The notes under the pieces were generated by a model. That model made no database searches. It saw nothing but the letters and a program-made list of their open reading frames with translations, and had not been told where the DNA came from. Positions 31,713 through 40,006 of a stretch of DNA of 64,000 nt are shown piece by piece. The DNA lies in contig CAXTBB010000009.1 in NCBI GenBank assembly GCA_964242305.1, forward strand, positions 1 to 64,000. Direction: 5' to 3'. Position 1 is the stretch's first letter, and each line of letters starts with the position of its first letter. A program made the position numbers and the translations under genes. The DNA is from DATLGB01 sp964242305 (GTDB taxonomy: Bacteria; Actinomycetota; Thermoleophilia; Solirubrobacterales; Solirubrobacteraceae).

Positions 31713-32843
31713 GTGGATCTTCGCGCACGCATGCGGGACTTCGTCGACAGCGTCGTCATCCCGGCCGAGCCCGAGGGCGATGCGGCACTCGAGCGGCTGA
31801 AGGCGGAGGCCAAGGCGCGCGGGCTGTGGGCGCTCGGGCACCCGGCCGAGATCGGCGGCGGCGGGATCGGCCTGCTCGACTTCGTGCGGTTGAACGAGTC
31901 GATCGGGCGCTCCGAGCTCGGCCAGTTCGCGGTCGGCAGCGTGACGATGCAGGACGCGATCATGCTGCACCGCTTCGGCACCCCCGAGCAGCAGGAGCGC
32001 TGGCTGCTGCCGATGGTGGCCGGCGACCTCTACCCGAGCGTCGCGCTGACCGAGCCGGAGGTCGCGGGCTCCGATCCGACGCTCATCCAGACGGTGGCGC
32101 GGGTCGACGGCGACGAGTGGGTCATCGACGGCCACAAATGGTTCTGCACCGGCGCCGACCGGGCCGCGTACACGACCGTGTTCGCGCGGACGGAGGACGA
32201 TGCCGCGCGGCACCGCGCGATGACGATGATCATCGTCCCGGCCGGCACGCCCGGCTTCGAGATCGTCCGCCGCATCCCCACCATGGGCGGCACTCACGGC
32301 GCCCACTGCGAGCTGCGCTTCACCGAGTGCCGCGTCCCGGTCGCCAACACCTTGGGCGAGCGTGGCGCCGCCTTCACGATCGCGCAGGCCCGCCTCGGCC
32401 CCGGTCGCGTCTTCCACGCGATGCGCTGGCTCGGCCAGGCCCAGCGTGCCTACGAGCTGATGCTCGCGCGCGCCAACGAGCGCTACGCCCACGGCTCGCT
32501 GCTGGCCGAGAAGGGTGAGATCCGGCGCTACGTCGCCGAGTCCGCCGCCGACATCCAGGCCGCCCGCCTGCTCACCCTCGACGCGGCACGGGCTCTGGAC
32601 GCCGGCGGCGACGCGCGCGTGCAGATCGCCCTGGTCAAGGTCCGCGGCGCGCAGATGCTCCACGACGTCATCGACCGCGCCATCCAGGTCCACGGGGCCC
32701 TCGGCCTGACCGCGGACCTCCCGCTCGAGCGCATGTACCGCGAGGCCCGCTACGCGCGCATCTACGACGGCCCGGACGAGGTCCACCGCGACGCCGTCGC
32801 CCGCCGCATCCTCGCCGATCCCTCCGCCGTCCCGTGGACGTGA
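31713..32843 (+). CDS. Acyl-CoA dehydrogenase
   Basis: 376 residues from GTG 31713 (alternatives ATG 31704 and ATG 31731). Domain order is helical, beta, helical. Visible: MVAGDLYPSVALTEPEVAGS (FAD/acyl-CoA region), DGHKWFCTGADRAAYTTVFA, RIPTMGGTHGAHCELRFTEC and the C-terminal QVHGALGLTADLPLERMYRE then ARIYDGPDEVHRDAVARRIL. The extended loop and DGPDEVHR ending resemble the ACAD10/11-like and CaiA-like acyl-CoA dehydrogenases. It probably oxidises a branched or unusual acyl-CoA. Confidence 0.92.
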   Translation: MDLRARMRDFVDSVVIPAEPEGDAALERLKAEAKARGLWALGHPAEIGGGGIGLLDFVRLNESIGRSELGQFAVGSVTMQDAIMLHRFGTPEQQERWLLPMVAGDLYPSVALTEPEVAGSDPTLIQTVARVDGDEWVIDGHKWFCTGADRAAYTTVFARTEDDAARHRAMTMIIVPAGTPGFEIVRRIPTMGGTHGAHCELRFTECRVPVANTLGERGAAFTIAQARLGPGRVFHAMRWLGQAQRAYELMLARANERYAHGSLLAEKGEIRRYVAESAADIQAARLLTLDAARALDAGGDARVQIALVKVRGAQMLHDVIDRAIQVHGALGLTADLPLERMYREARYARIYDGPDEVHRDAVARRILADPSAVPWT

Positions 32844-32871
32844 GGCCGGGGCGAGGCTGCCCACCTGCGCG

Positions 32872-33504
32872 TCAGAGGACGACCCAGCCTGCGATCGCGA
32901 TGAAGTGGCAGATCGCGGCGGCGACGACGAACGCGTGGAAGATCTCGTGGAAGCCGAAGGTGCGCGGCCACGGATCCGGCCGCTGGCGGGCGTAGACGAC
33001 CGCGCCGAGGGTGTAGAGGACGCCGCCGGTGCCGATCAGGACGACGGGAGCGGTGCCGAGGCGGTCGAGCATCTGCGGGGTGGCGGCGACCGCGACCCAG
33101 CCGAGGCCGATGTACAGCGTCGCCTGCAGCCAGCGGGGCGCGTCGATCCAGGCGAGGCTGAAGACGACGCCGGCGACGGCGCCCGCCCACACGACGACGA
33201 GCACCGTCGTCTGCAGCGTCCCGTCGAGGACGAGGACGCCGATCGGCGTGTAGGTGGCCGCGATGAAGACGAAGATCGTCGAGTGGTCGATGCGCCGCAG
33301 CAACGGGCGCCAGCGCGGGTTCCAGCGCCAGCGGTGGTAGGTGGCCGAGCCGGCGAACAGGCCGACCAGCCCGATGCCGTAGACGACGGACGCCCAGCGC
33401 GCGCTGGGCGAGCCGGCCAGGACGACCAGCGCGACGGCACCCGCGGCCGCGAACCAGACGGCCCAGAAGTGCGAGACGCCGCGAAGGACCGGGATGTCGG
33501 TCAT
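32872..33504 (-). CDS. Hemolysin III / TrhA family membrane protein
   Basis: 210 residues with seven hydrophobic helices. The PAQR-like family residues are present: SATYHRWRW after helix 2, RIDHSTIFVFIAATYTPIG in helix 3 and the C-terminal GFHEIFHAFVVAAAICHF with metal-binding His residues. TrhA-type proteins influence membrane fluidity homeostasis. It starts 24 bp from the divergent MerR gene, so that regulator may control it. Confidence 0.9.
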   Translation of the reverse strand: MTDIPVLRGVSHFWAVWFAAAGAVALVVLAGSPSARWASVVYGIGLVGLFAGSATYHRWRWNPRWRPLLRRIDHSTIFVFIAATYTPIGVLVLDGTLQTTVLVVVWAGAVAGVVFSLAWIDAPRWLQATLYIGLGWVAVAATPQMLDRLGTAPVVLIGTGGVLYTLGAVVYARQRPDPWPRTFGFHEIFHAFVVAAAICHFIAIAGWVVL

Positions 33505-33528
33505 GCCCAGAGCGTACGATCGTGGACG

Positions 33529-34221
33529 GTGGAGCTGACGATCGACGAGCTCGCCCGCGAGACGGGCATGACCGTGCGCAACATCCGCTCGCACGCGTCG
33601 CGGGGACTGCTGCCGCCACCTGAGGTCCGCGCGCGCACCGGTTACTACAGCGCCGACCACGTGGCGCGGTTGCGGCTCATCCTCGAGCTCCAGGCGGCGG
33701 GCCACTCGCTGGCGGGCATCAAGCACCTGCTGTCCCGAACGGATGGTTCCGACGCCGAGGACGTGCTCGGCTTCGCGCGCTCGATGATGACCCCGTTCGA
33801 GCAGGAGACGCCGGAGATCGTGGACGAGGCGGAGCTCCAGGCGCGCTTCGGCGACAGCGACAAGCTGCGCCACAAGGCGGTCAAGCTGGGACTGATCGTG
33901 CCGCTGGGGGAGGGGCGCTTCGAGGTCCCGTCGCCCGCGCTGCTGCACGCGGGCGACCTGCTCCAGCAGCTGGGCGTCCAGCCCGAGCGGGCGCTCCAGC
34001 TGCTCGAGTCGATCTCGCGGTCGACCGACTCGATCGCCGAGCAGTTCGTGAAGCTCTTCCTGGAGCGGTTCTGGCGGGGGGACGGCGCCGACCTCGGCGA
34101 GGTCCAGGTCGCGCTCGACCAGCTGCGCCCGCTCGCGACCGAGGCGGTCGTCGCGCTCTTCCAGATGCGCATGACCCGGCGGACGGAGAAGGCGTTCTCG
34201 CGTGCGCTTGAGCGCAAGTAA
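33529..34221 (+). CDS. MerR family transcriptional regulator
   Basis: 230 residues, GTG start. N-terminal winged helix: TIDELARETGMTVRNIRSHA, then SRGLLPPPEVRARTGYYSAD and HVARLRLILELQAAGHSLAG, giving the standard MerR spacing. There is no metal-binding cysteine signature. The long C-terminal helical region (about 130 residues) is probably an effector domain. The last 20 nt overlap the NrtR-like gene. Divergent from hemolysin III. Confidence 0.88.
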   Translation: MELTIDELARETGMTVRNIRSHASRGLLPPPEVRARTGYYSADHVARLRLILELQAAGHSLAGIKHLLSRTDGSDAEDVLGFARSMMTPFEQETPEIVDEAELQARFGDSDKLRHKAVKLGLIVPLGEGRFEVPSPALLHAGDLLQQLGVQPERALQLLESISRSTDSIAEQFVKLFLERFWRGDGADLGEVQVALDQLRPLATEAVVALFQMRMTRRTEKAFSRALERK

Positions 34222-34864
34222 CGCGGCCGGCTACGTCGCGCCGATCGGGCTCACGGCCGACCCGGTCGTCTTCTCCCTGACCGCCGACGGGCTGGCCGTC
34301 CTGCTCGCCCGCCGGCTCGAGCCCCCGCAACGCGGGATGTTCGCGCTGCCCGGCGGGTTCGTCGGCGCTGGGGAGTCGCCGGCGGTGACCGCGGAGCGCA
34401 AGCTGCGCGAGAAGACGGGCGTCGGCTCCGTGCACCTCGAGCAGCTGCGCACGTACGCCGACCCCGACCGCGACCCGCGCGGCTGGCTCCCCAGCGTCGC
34501 CTACCTGGCCCTGGTCCCACCGGAGGCGCTTGACGGCGCGCCGCCGGAGCGCGAGGCGTCCTGGCACGGGATCGACGACCTCCCGGAGCTGGCCCTCGAC
34601 CACGCCGTGATCGTCGACGACGGGCTGTGGCGGCTGCGCGCGCGGGTGGCCGACAAGGCGTGGTTCGTGCGCATCGCCGGTCGCCTGCTCCCGGACGAGT
34701 TCACCCTGAGCGAGGCACAGCGGCTGTACGAGGCGCTGCGCGGCGAGCCGGTCGACGCCGCCAACTTCCGCCGCGACGTGCGCGCGACGGGCCTGCTCTG
34801 CGAGACGGAGCGCACCGTTCGCGACGGGCCGGGCCGGCCGGGGCGGGTGTACACGCGTGCCTGA
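34202..34864 (+). CDS. NrtR-like protein: degenerate Nudix domain plus C-terminal winged helix
   Basis: 220 residues. The Nudix-fold domain (about 15-150) contains MFALPGGFVGAGESPAVTAE and then RKLREKTGV, where the catalytic REUxEE glutamates are partly replaced by lysines. The C-terminal part (DEFTLSEAQRLYEALRGEPV, NFRRDVRATGLL) is the winged helix typical of NrtR regulators. These bind ADP-ribose and repress NAD metabolism genes. GTG start overlaps merR by 20 nt, and the end overlaps the epimerase by 8 nt. It is more likely a regulator or sensor than a hydrolase. Confidence 0.8.
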   Translation: MRLSASNAAGYVAPIGLTADPVVFSLTADGLAVLLARRLEPPQRGMFALPGGFVGAGESPAVTAERKLREKTGVGSVHLEQLRTYADPDRDPRGWLPSVAYLALVPPEALDGAPPEREASWHGIDDLPELALDHAVIVDDGLWRLRARVADKAWFVRIAGRLLPDEFTLSEAQRLYEALRGEPVDAANFRRDVRATGLLCETERTVRDGPGRPGRVYTRA

Positions 34865-35636
34865 GCTGCGGGCGGGTGATCTGACCGCGACCTTCGTCCC
34901 CGAGGCGTCCATGGTCTGCACGTCGCTGACCGCCGACGGCGTCGAGCTGCTCGGCCTGCGCGGCGGCTTCGAGGCCTACGTCGAGAACTACAAGACGATG
35001 GGGATCCCGCTGCTGCATCCGTGGGCGAACCGGCTGTCGCACTACGGATACGGCGTGACGTCGTCCGGAGTGACGAGCTTGCGAGTCCCGGAGGACGAAA
35101 TCATCATCGATCGCGATGCCCCGGGCGTGCACGACGACGGCGAGGGGCATCCGATCCACGGCCTCGTCCACGGCCGCGCGCACTTCGACGTGATCGCGGC
35201 CGACGAGACGTCCCTGCGCGCCCGCCTGGACTTCGGCGCCCACCCGGAGTGGCTGCGCTCGTTCCCGTACCCGCACACGCTCGAGGTCGCCGTCCACCTG
35301 CGACCCGACGGCCTCACCCACCGCACCACGCTGACCAACACCGGCGTCATCCCGGTGCCGGTGGCGTTCGGCTGGCACCCGTACTTCGTCACGCCCGAGC
35401 CACTGCCGGAGGTCGACGACCCGTCCTCGGAGCGCTCGTACGCGGTCGGCCGGGTCACGATCGAGCTGCTCGACGGCTATACCCACGCGCACCTGTTCGT
35501 GCCGCCCACGCGCGACATCGTCGCCTTCGAGCCGATGACCGCACCCGTCAACGCGCTGCGGACGGGCGAGGGCCTGCGGCACGTCGCGCCCGGGGGTGCG
35601 TTCAGCGCGGCGTTCCGGGTAGAGGTGTCGTCGTGA
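34857..35636 (+). CDS. Aldose 1-epimerase family protein
   Basis: 259 residues, GTG start. GalM-like beta-sandwich: LLHPWANRLSHYGYGV near the N-terminus, first active-site His in PIHGLVHGRAHF, second His in AFGWHPYFV, and a catalytic Glu fitting VAFEPMTAP. It probably interconverts anomers of a sugar or sugar phosphate. It overlaps the NrtR-like gene by 8 nt and the DUF2231 gene as GTGA, so it is part of a MerR - NrtR-like - epimerase - DUF2231 operon. Confidence 0.87.
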   Translation: MPELRAGDLTATFVPEASMVCTSLTADGVELLGLRGGFEAYVENYKTMGIPLLHPWANRLSHYGYGVTSSGVTSLRVPEDEIIIDRDAPGVHDDGEGHPIHGLVHGRAHFDVIAADETSLRARLDFGAHPEWLRSFPYPHTLEVAVHLRPDGLTHRTTLTNTGVIPVPVAFGWHPYFVTPEPLPEVDDPSSERSYAVGRVTIELLDGYTHAHLFVPPTRDIVAFEPMTAPVNALRTGEGLRHVAPGGAFSAAFRVEVSS

Positions 35637-36151
35637 TCATCGACGACCTCGACGTACTCGACGCCCCCGCCACCGTCATCTCCGGGGCACTCGGCCCGGT
35701 CATGCGCAGTCCCGCCAAGCCGCTCCTGCGCGGCGACTGGCTCGGCCACGCCGTCCACCCGCTGCTCACCGACATCCCGATCGGGACGTTCACGAGCGCG
35801 CTGTTGCTGGACCTGCTCGGGGCCGACGAGGACGCGGCCGCCGCGCTGCTCGGCGCCGGCGTCGTCGCCACGCCGGCCGTCATCCTCACCGGCTGGTCGG
35901 ACTGGCACGAGGAGGAGGCCCAGTCGGCGGCCATCCGCCGCTCGGGCATCGTCCACGCGCTGTTGAACGCCGCCGGCGTCGGGCTGCAGATCGCCTCGCT
36001 GGCGGCCCGCCGCGACGACGAGCGCGTCCGTGGCACCGTCCTCACCGCGGCCGGCCTCGGACTGATGGGCGCGGCCGGCTGGCTCGGCGGCCACCTGACG
36101 TACGTCAAGGGCTCGCGCGTGGAGACCGAGGCTGCTAGCCCTCACCTTTGA
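35633..36151 (+). CDS. DUF2231 family membrane protein
   Basis: 172 residues with about four hydrophobic helices. The family segment LGHAVHPLLTDIPIGTFTSA is at about 37-56. TGWSDWHEEE and GIVHALLNAAGVGLQ follow. It resembles small membrane redox-associated proteins of unknown function, some with heme-coordinating His. GTG start 35633 shares GTGA with the epimerase stop. The end overlaps the deacetylase frame. Confidence 0.85.
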   Translation: MIIDDLDVLDAPATVISGALGPVMRSPAKPLLRGDWLGHAVHPLLTDIPIGTFTSALLLDLLGADEDAAAALLGAGVVATPAVILTGWSDWHEEEAQSAAIRRSGIVHALLNAAGVGLQIASLAARRDDERVRGTVLTAAGLGLMGAAGWLGGHLTYVKGSRVETEAASPHL

Positions 36152-36707
36152 CGACGGGCCCGACCCGGAGTGGACGCCGTTGATCCTCGATGCGCTCGCG
36201 CGCGCCGGCGCCCGCGCGACCTTCTTCCCGCTGTCGCCGCGGGTCCAGGCCTATCCGGCGCTGATCGCCCGCATCCGCGCCGAGGGCCACGCGCTCGGGC
36301 TGCACGGCTGGGCGCACCTCAAGCACACCGAGTGCGAGCGGGACGCCGTGGCGGCGGACACCGACCGCGCGCTGGCCGCCTTCGATCGGCCGCCGCGATG
36401 GTGGCGCTTCCCGTACGGGATGGCGGCCGAGTGGAGCCGCGAGCTGGCCGCGGCGCGCAGCCTGGCGGTCGTCGGCTGGACGCACGACACGCACGACTGG
36501 CGCGGGGACGGCGCCGCGGCGATGCGGGCCGCGCTCGGCGACCTCGACGACCATGCGGTGGTCCTGATGCACGACGCGCTCGGCCCCGGCGTCCGCCGTG
36601 CCGGGTGCGCGGAGACGGTGGCGCTGACCGAGGCGCTGCTGGCCGAGGGCCTCGGATCGGTGACGGTGGACGAGCTTGGCGCAGTACCGAGCGGCCGTCC
36701 CGGGTAG
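36132..36707 (+). CDS. Polysaccharide deacetylase (NodB-like); CTG start likely
   Basis: 191 residues if CTG 36132 is the start; the frame opens at 36099 and holds no ATG, GTG or TTG before the first catalytic motif. Motifs in order: LALTFDDGPDPEWT (Asp-Asp), HGWAHLKHT (metal His), RFPYGMA, WTHDTHDW and VVLMHDA. All CE4 motifs are present, so it is probably an active N-acetyl-sugar deacetylase. No signal peptide, so cytoplasmic. It heads a coupled run with acyl-CoA-dehydrogenase-like, methyltransferase, flavoprotein and GT2 genes. Confidence 0.82.
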   Translation: MLALTFDDGPDPEWTPLILDALARAGARATFFPLSPRVQAYPALIARIRAEGHALGLHGWAHLKHTECERDAVAADTDRALAAFDRPPRWWRFPYGMAAEWSRELAAARSLAVVGWTHDTHDWRGDGAAAMRAALGDLDDHAVVLMHDALGPGVRRAGCAETVALTEALLAEGLGSVTVDELGAVPSGRPG

Positions 36708-36717
36708 CGACCGGGCC

Positions 36718-37653
36718 GTGGCCATAACCGTGGACCCGATCGCCCGCATCGCCGCCGGCGCCGCCGAGCGCGACCGCCACCCCGGCGTCCCCCCGTTCCC
36801 GGCCGACGCCTTCGCCGCCCTGGGCGAGGCGGGGATGCTCGAGCCGATCGCCTCGCTCGCCGACCAGATCGCCGCGGTCCGTGCCGTGTCGCGCGCGGAC
36901 GGCAGCGTGGGCCGGATCTTCGACGGGCACGTGAACGCGCAGGAGCGCCTCGGGGTGGATCGCTTCGACGGCCTGCTCGGCGTCTGGGGCGCCGACCCGG
37001 TGCCCGGCGAGGGCGACCCCGCTCGCGTGGCCGGCGACGCGATGACCGGGGTCAAGACGTTCTGCTCCGGCGCCGGCGGGCTCGACCGCGCGCTCGTGCT
37101 GATCCGCGGGGACCTCGTGCACGTGGACCTCAGTGACGTGGTCGTCGACGAGTCCTGGTACCGCTCGGCGGGCCTGCGCGCCTCGGCGTCGCACCGCGTC
37201 GAGTTCCACGGCGCGCGCGTGCTCGGCGTAGTCGGCCCGATCGGCGCGCTTCCGTGGTTCCCGCGCGACGCGGTCCGCACCACCGCGACCTGGGCGGGCC
37301 TGGCCGACGCGGCCTTCGCCGCCGCGTTGACGACGCTGCGCGAGAAGGACGTGACCGACCTGACCGCACTGGCGGCTGGCCGGATGCGGACGCAGATGAC
37401 GACGATCGACCTGTGGATGGCCGAGGCGGCGCGCTCGGAGGCGCCGTCCCCGGCCTTCGCCACCCACCTGCGCGACGCGGTCGCCGGCGCCTGCCGCGCC
37501 CTGCTCGACGAGGCCGTCCGCGCCTGCGGGTCCCGTCCGCTGGCCACGGGGGACGCGCTGGACCGGGCCAAGCGCGACCTCGACGTCTTCCTGCTCCAGC
37601 ATCGCCTCGACCCGCTCGTGGCTCGGGCCGGCCGCGCGGAGCTCGAGGCCTGA
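36718..37653 (+). CDS. Acyl-CoA dehydrogenase-like protein (short)
   Basis: 311 residues from GTG 36718 (GTG 36730 is also possible). The helical N-domain (FAALGEAGMLEPIASLADQI, RAVSRADGSVGRIFDGHVNA) and GVKTFCSGAGGLDRALVLI resemble acyl-CoA dehydrogenase/oxidase middle domains. The usual C-terminal catalytic Glu region is shortened. Such genes often sit beside sugar deacetylase, methyltransferase and GT2 genes, as here. The 3' end overlaps the methyltransferase by one base (TGATG). Confidence 0.75.
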   Translation: MAITVDPIARIAAGAAERDRHPGVPPFPADAFAALGEAGMLEPIASLADQIAAVRAVSRADGSVGRIFDGHVNAQERLGVDRFDGLLGVWGADPVPGEGDPARVAGDAMTGVKTFCSGAGGLDRALVLIRGDLVHVDLSDVVVDESWYRSAGLRASASHRVEFHGARVLGVVGPIGALPWFPRDAVRTTATWAGLADAAFAAALTTLREKDVTDLTALAAGRMRTQMTTIDLWMAEAARSEAPSPAFATHLRDAVAGACRALLDEAVRACGSRPLATGDALDRAKRDLDVFLLQHRLDPLVARAGRAELEA

Positions 37654-38216
37654 TGCGCAATCCCGTCGAGGAGTTCGAGGCGCAGTACCGCGCGGCGAAC
37701 GACCCCTGGAACTACCTGGACTCCGAGTACGAGCAGGCCAAGTACGACCGGACCATCGAGGCGCTCGGCGACCGGACCTACCCGTTCGGCCTGGAGATCG
37801 GCGCGTCCATCGGGGTGCTGACGGAGCGGCTCGCGCGCCGGTGCGGGCGGCTGATCACGCTCGAGCCCGCGCCGACCGCGGTCGAGCGCGCGCGGCGCCG
37901 GGTGGCGAGGCTCGACAACGTCGACGTCCGCCAGGGCAGCGCACCGGAGGACCTGCCGGAGTGGCGCTTCGACCTCGTCGTCTGCTCGGAGGTCCTCTAC
38001 TACTTCTCGCGCGACGAACTGGCCACGGTGCTCGACGCCGTGGAGGCGCTGATGCCGCGCGCCGGCACGCTGCTCGCCGTCAGCTGGCGCGGTCGCGGCA
38101 CGCACCAGCTCACCGGGGACGAGGTCCACGCGGTCCTGCGGGCGCGGCCCGGCCTCGTGCGCGTCCACGCCGAGGCGCAGGACGGCTACCTGCTCGACCG
38201 CTTCGAGCGCCGGTGA
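37653..38216 (+). CDS. SAM-dependent methyltransferase (NodS-like)
   Basis: 187 residues. Opens with EEFEAQYRAANDPWNYLDSE, the usual NodS-family lead. The SAM loop is GLEIGASIGVLTERLARRC with acidic TLEPAPTAVERA, then APEDLPEWRFDLVVCSEVLYYF. NodS proteins methylate deacetylated sugar amines, which fits a deacetylase in the same operon. GTGA overlap with the next gene. Confidence 0.88.
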   Translation: MRNPVEEFEAQYRAANDPWNYLDSEYEQAKYDRTIEALGDRTYPFGLEIGASIGVLTERLARRCGRLITLEPAPTAVERARRRVARLDNVDVRQGSAPEDLPEWRFDLVVCSEVLYYFSRDELATVLDAVEALMPRAGTLLAVSWRGRGTHQLTGDEVHAVLRARPGLVRVHAEAQDGYLLDRFERR

Positions 38217-39280
38217 TCGTCGTCGTCGGAGGTGGTCCGGCGGGGCACGCCGCCGCGGCCGCGTACCGCTCGGCCGGCGGGGAGGACGAGGTCGTCCTGA
38301 TCACGGACGACGACCGCCCGCCCTACAACCGCCCGCCGCTGACCAAGGAGCTGCTGCGCGGCGAGTCCGGGGAGGACGACCTGCCGCTCGACGACCTCGA
38401 CCGCGTCGACATCGTCTACGGGACCGCCGTCCGCCTCGACCCTGACGCGCGCGTCGTCGAGCTGGAGGACGGGCGCCGCTTCGTGTACCGGGCCTGCGTC
38501 CTGGCCACGGGCGCCGAGCCGCTGCGCCGGCCGGGCACGTTCTCGGTCCGTCACGTTCGCGACGCGCTCGCGCTGCGCGAGGCCGCGCCCGAGCGGGTCA
38601 CGGTCGTCGGCACCGGCTTCATCGGCTGCGAGGTGGCGGCGTCGCTGGCCATGACCGGCGCCCGCGTCACCGTCGTCGGCCAGGAGGACATCCCCCAGGA
38701 GGCGCGCCTGGGCCGCGCGGCGGGCGAGCGCATCGCCGGCTTCCTGCGTGACCTCGGCGTCGAGCTGCGCCTGGGCGAAGCGGTGGAGGACTTCGACGCG
38801 CTTGACGGGACGGTGGTGTTGGCGCTCGGTGTCACCCCGCGCGTCGAGCTGGCCCGCGACGCCGGACTGCGGCTGAGCGAGGACGGCCGGGCCATCGCCG
38901 TCGACGTCGCGTTGAGGACCACTGCCGACGACGTGTACGCCTGCGGGGACGTGGCGATGGCCCAGCACCCGGTCGCCGGCCGCCCGCTGCGGGTCGAGCA
39001 CTGGGGCGACGCGTTGAAGCAGGGCGAGTCCGTGGGCCGCCGGCTGGCGGGTGACGACAGCGTGGTGTGGGACGTCGTCCCCGGCTTCTGGTCGACCATC
39101 GGCGAGCACACGCTCAAGTACGCGGCGTGGGGCGACGGCTTCGCGCGCGACGAGCTGGTCGAGCACCCCGGCGGCGCCTGGACGGCCTGGTATTACGACG
39201 CCGACGACGCGCTGGTCGGCGCCCTCTGCCACGAGCGCGACGAGGACTATGAGCGCGCGCAGCAGGAGCTGGGCGCTTGA
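38213..39280 (+). CDS. FAD-dependent NAD(P)H oxidoreductase (ferredoxin-reductase-like)
   Basis: 355 residues. FAD loop VIVVVGGGPAGHAAAAAYRS, YNRPPLTKELLRG, second loop VTVVGTGFIGCEVAASLAMT for NAD(P)H, and ADDVYACGDVAMAQHP. The architecture is that of rhodocoxin/putidaredoxin reductase or AIF-type enzymes. No ferredoxin gene is nearby. The GTG start overlaps the methyltransferase as GTGA, and the end overlaps GT2 as TTGA. Confidence 0.9.
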   Translation: MIVVVGGGPAGHAAAAAYRSAGGEDEVVLITDDDRPPYNRPPLTKELLRGESGEDDLPLDDLDRVDIVYGTAVRLDPDARVVELEDGRRFVYRACVLATGAEPLRRPGTFSVRHVRDALALREAAPERVTVVGTGFIGCEVAASLAMTGARVTVVGQEDIPQEARLGRAAGERIAGFLRDLGVELRLGEAVEDFDALDGTVVLALGVTPRVELARDAGLRLSEDGRAIAVDVALRTTADDVYACGDVAMAQHPVAGRPLRVEHWGDALKQGESVGRRLAGDDSVVWDVVPGFWSTIGEHTLKYAAWGDGFARDELVEHPGGAWTAWYYDADDALVGALCHERDEDYERAQQELGA

Positions 39281-39990
39281 GGGCGGTCGTCGTCATCCCC
39301 GCGCACAACGAGGAGGCGTCCGTCGGTGCCTGCCTGCGGGCGCTGGCTGCGCAGGAGGGGATCGCTCCGGACGACGTCGCGGTGATCCTCGTCTGCAACG
39401 CGTGCACCGATCGGACCGAGGCCGTCGCGCGCGACGCTTCCGCGGGGCTGCGGCTGACGGTGCTCCGCGGACCCGGCGGCGGCCCGGGTCCCGCCCGCCG
39501 CCTCGGCATGGACCTGGCCGCGTCGTGGCTGGCGCCGGACGGGCTCATCGCCTGCACGGACGCCGACACGATCGTCGCCGCCGATTGGCTCGCCCGCCAG
39601 CTCGACGCCGTCGCCGCGGGCGCCGACGCCGTCGGCGGCTTCATCGACCTCGGTGACCACGACCTCCCCGCCGCCGTCCTCACCGACCGCGACCGCCGCG
39701 CGACCGAGCGGTTGGCCGCCGTCCTCGCCCACACCCCGACCGCCGAACACCACCACTTCGCCGGGGCCTCCATGTCCCTCACCGCCTCCGCCTACCGGCA
39801 GATCGGCGGCATCGAGCCGCTGGCGGCGCTGGAGGACGAGGCGCTCGAGCGCGCGCTGCGAGCCCACGGCCTGCGAGTCGACCGCCTGCTCTCCGTCCGC
39901 GTCCGCACTTCCGCTCGCCTCACCGGCCGCGCGTCCGCCGGCCTCGCGCACGACCTCGCCGCCGCGATGGAGATTGCAACCGGGTCATAG
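39277..39990 (+). CDS. Glycosyltransferase family 2
   Basis: 237 residues, TTG start. VVVIPAHNEEASVGACLRAL is the GT2 entry, ILVCNACTDRTEAVA follows and IACTDADTIVAADWL carries the DxD metal motif. HFAGASMSLTASAYRQIGGI and ALEDEALERALRAHG form the acceptor side with an ED-type catalytic acid. It is the last gene of the coupled five-gene operon and probably glycosylates a lipid or small molecule. Confidence 0.9.
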   Translation: MRAVVVIPAHNEEASVGACLRALAAQEGIAPDDVAVILVCNACTDRTEAVARDASAGLRLTVLRGPGGGPGPARRLGMDLAASWLAPDGLIACTDADTIVAADWLARQLDAVAAGADAVGGFIDLGDHDLPAAVLTDRDRRATERLAAVLAHTPTAEHHHFAGASMSLTASAYRQIGGIEPLAALEDEALERALRAHGLRVDRLLSVRVRTSARLTGRASAGLAHDLAAAMEIATGS

Positions 39991-40006
39991 CGGTTAGCCC
40001 GCTGAC

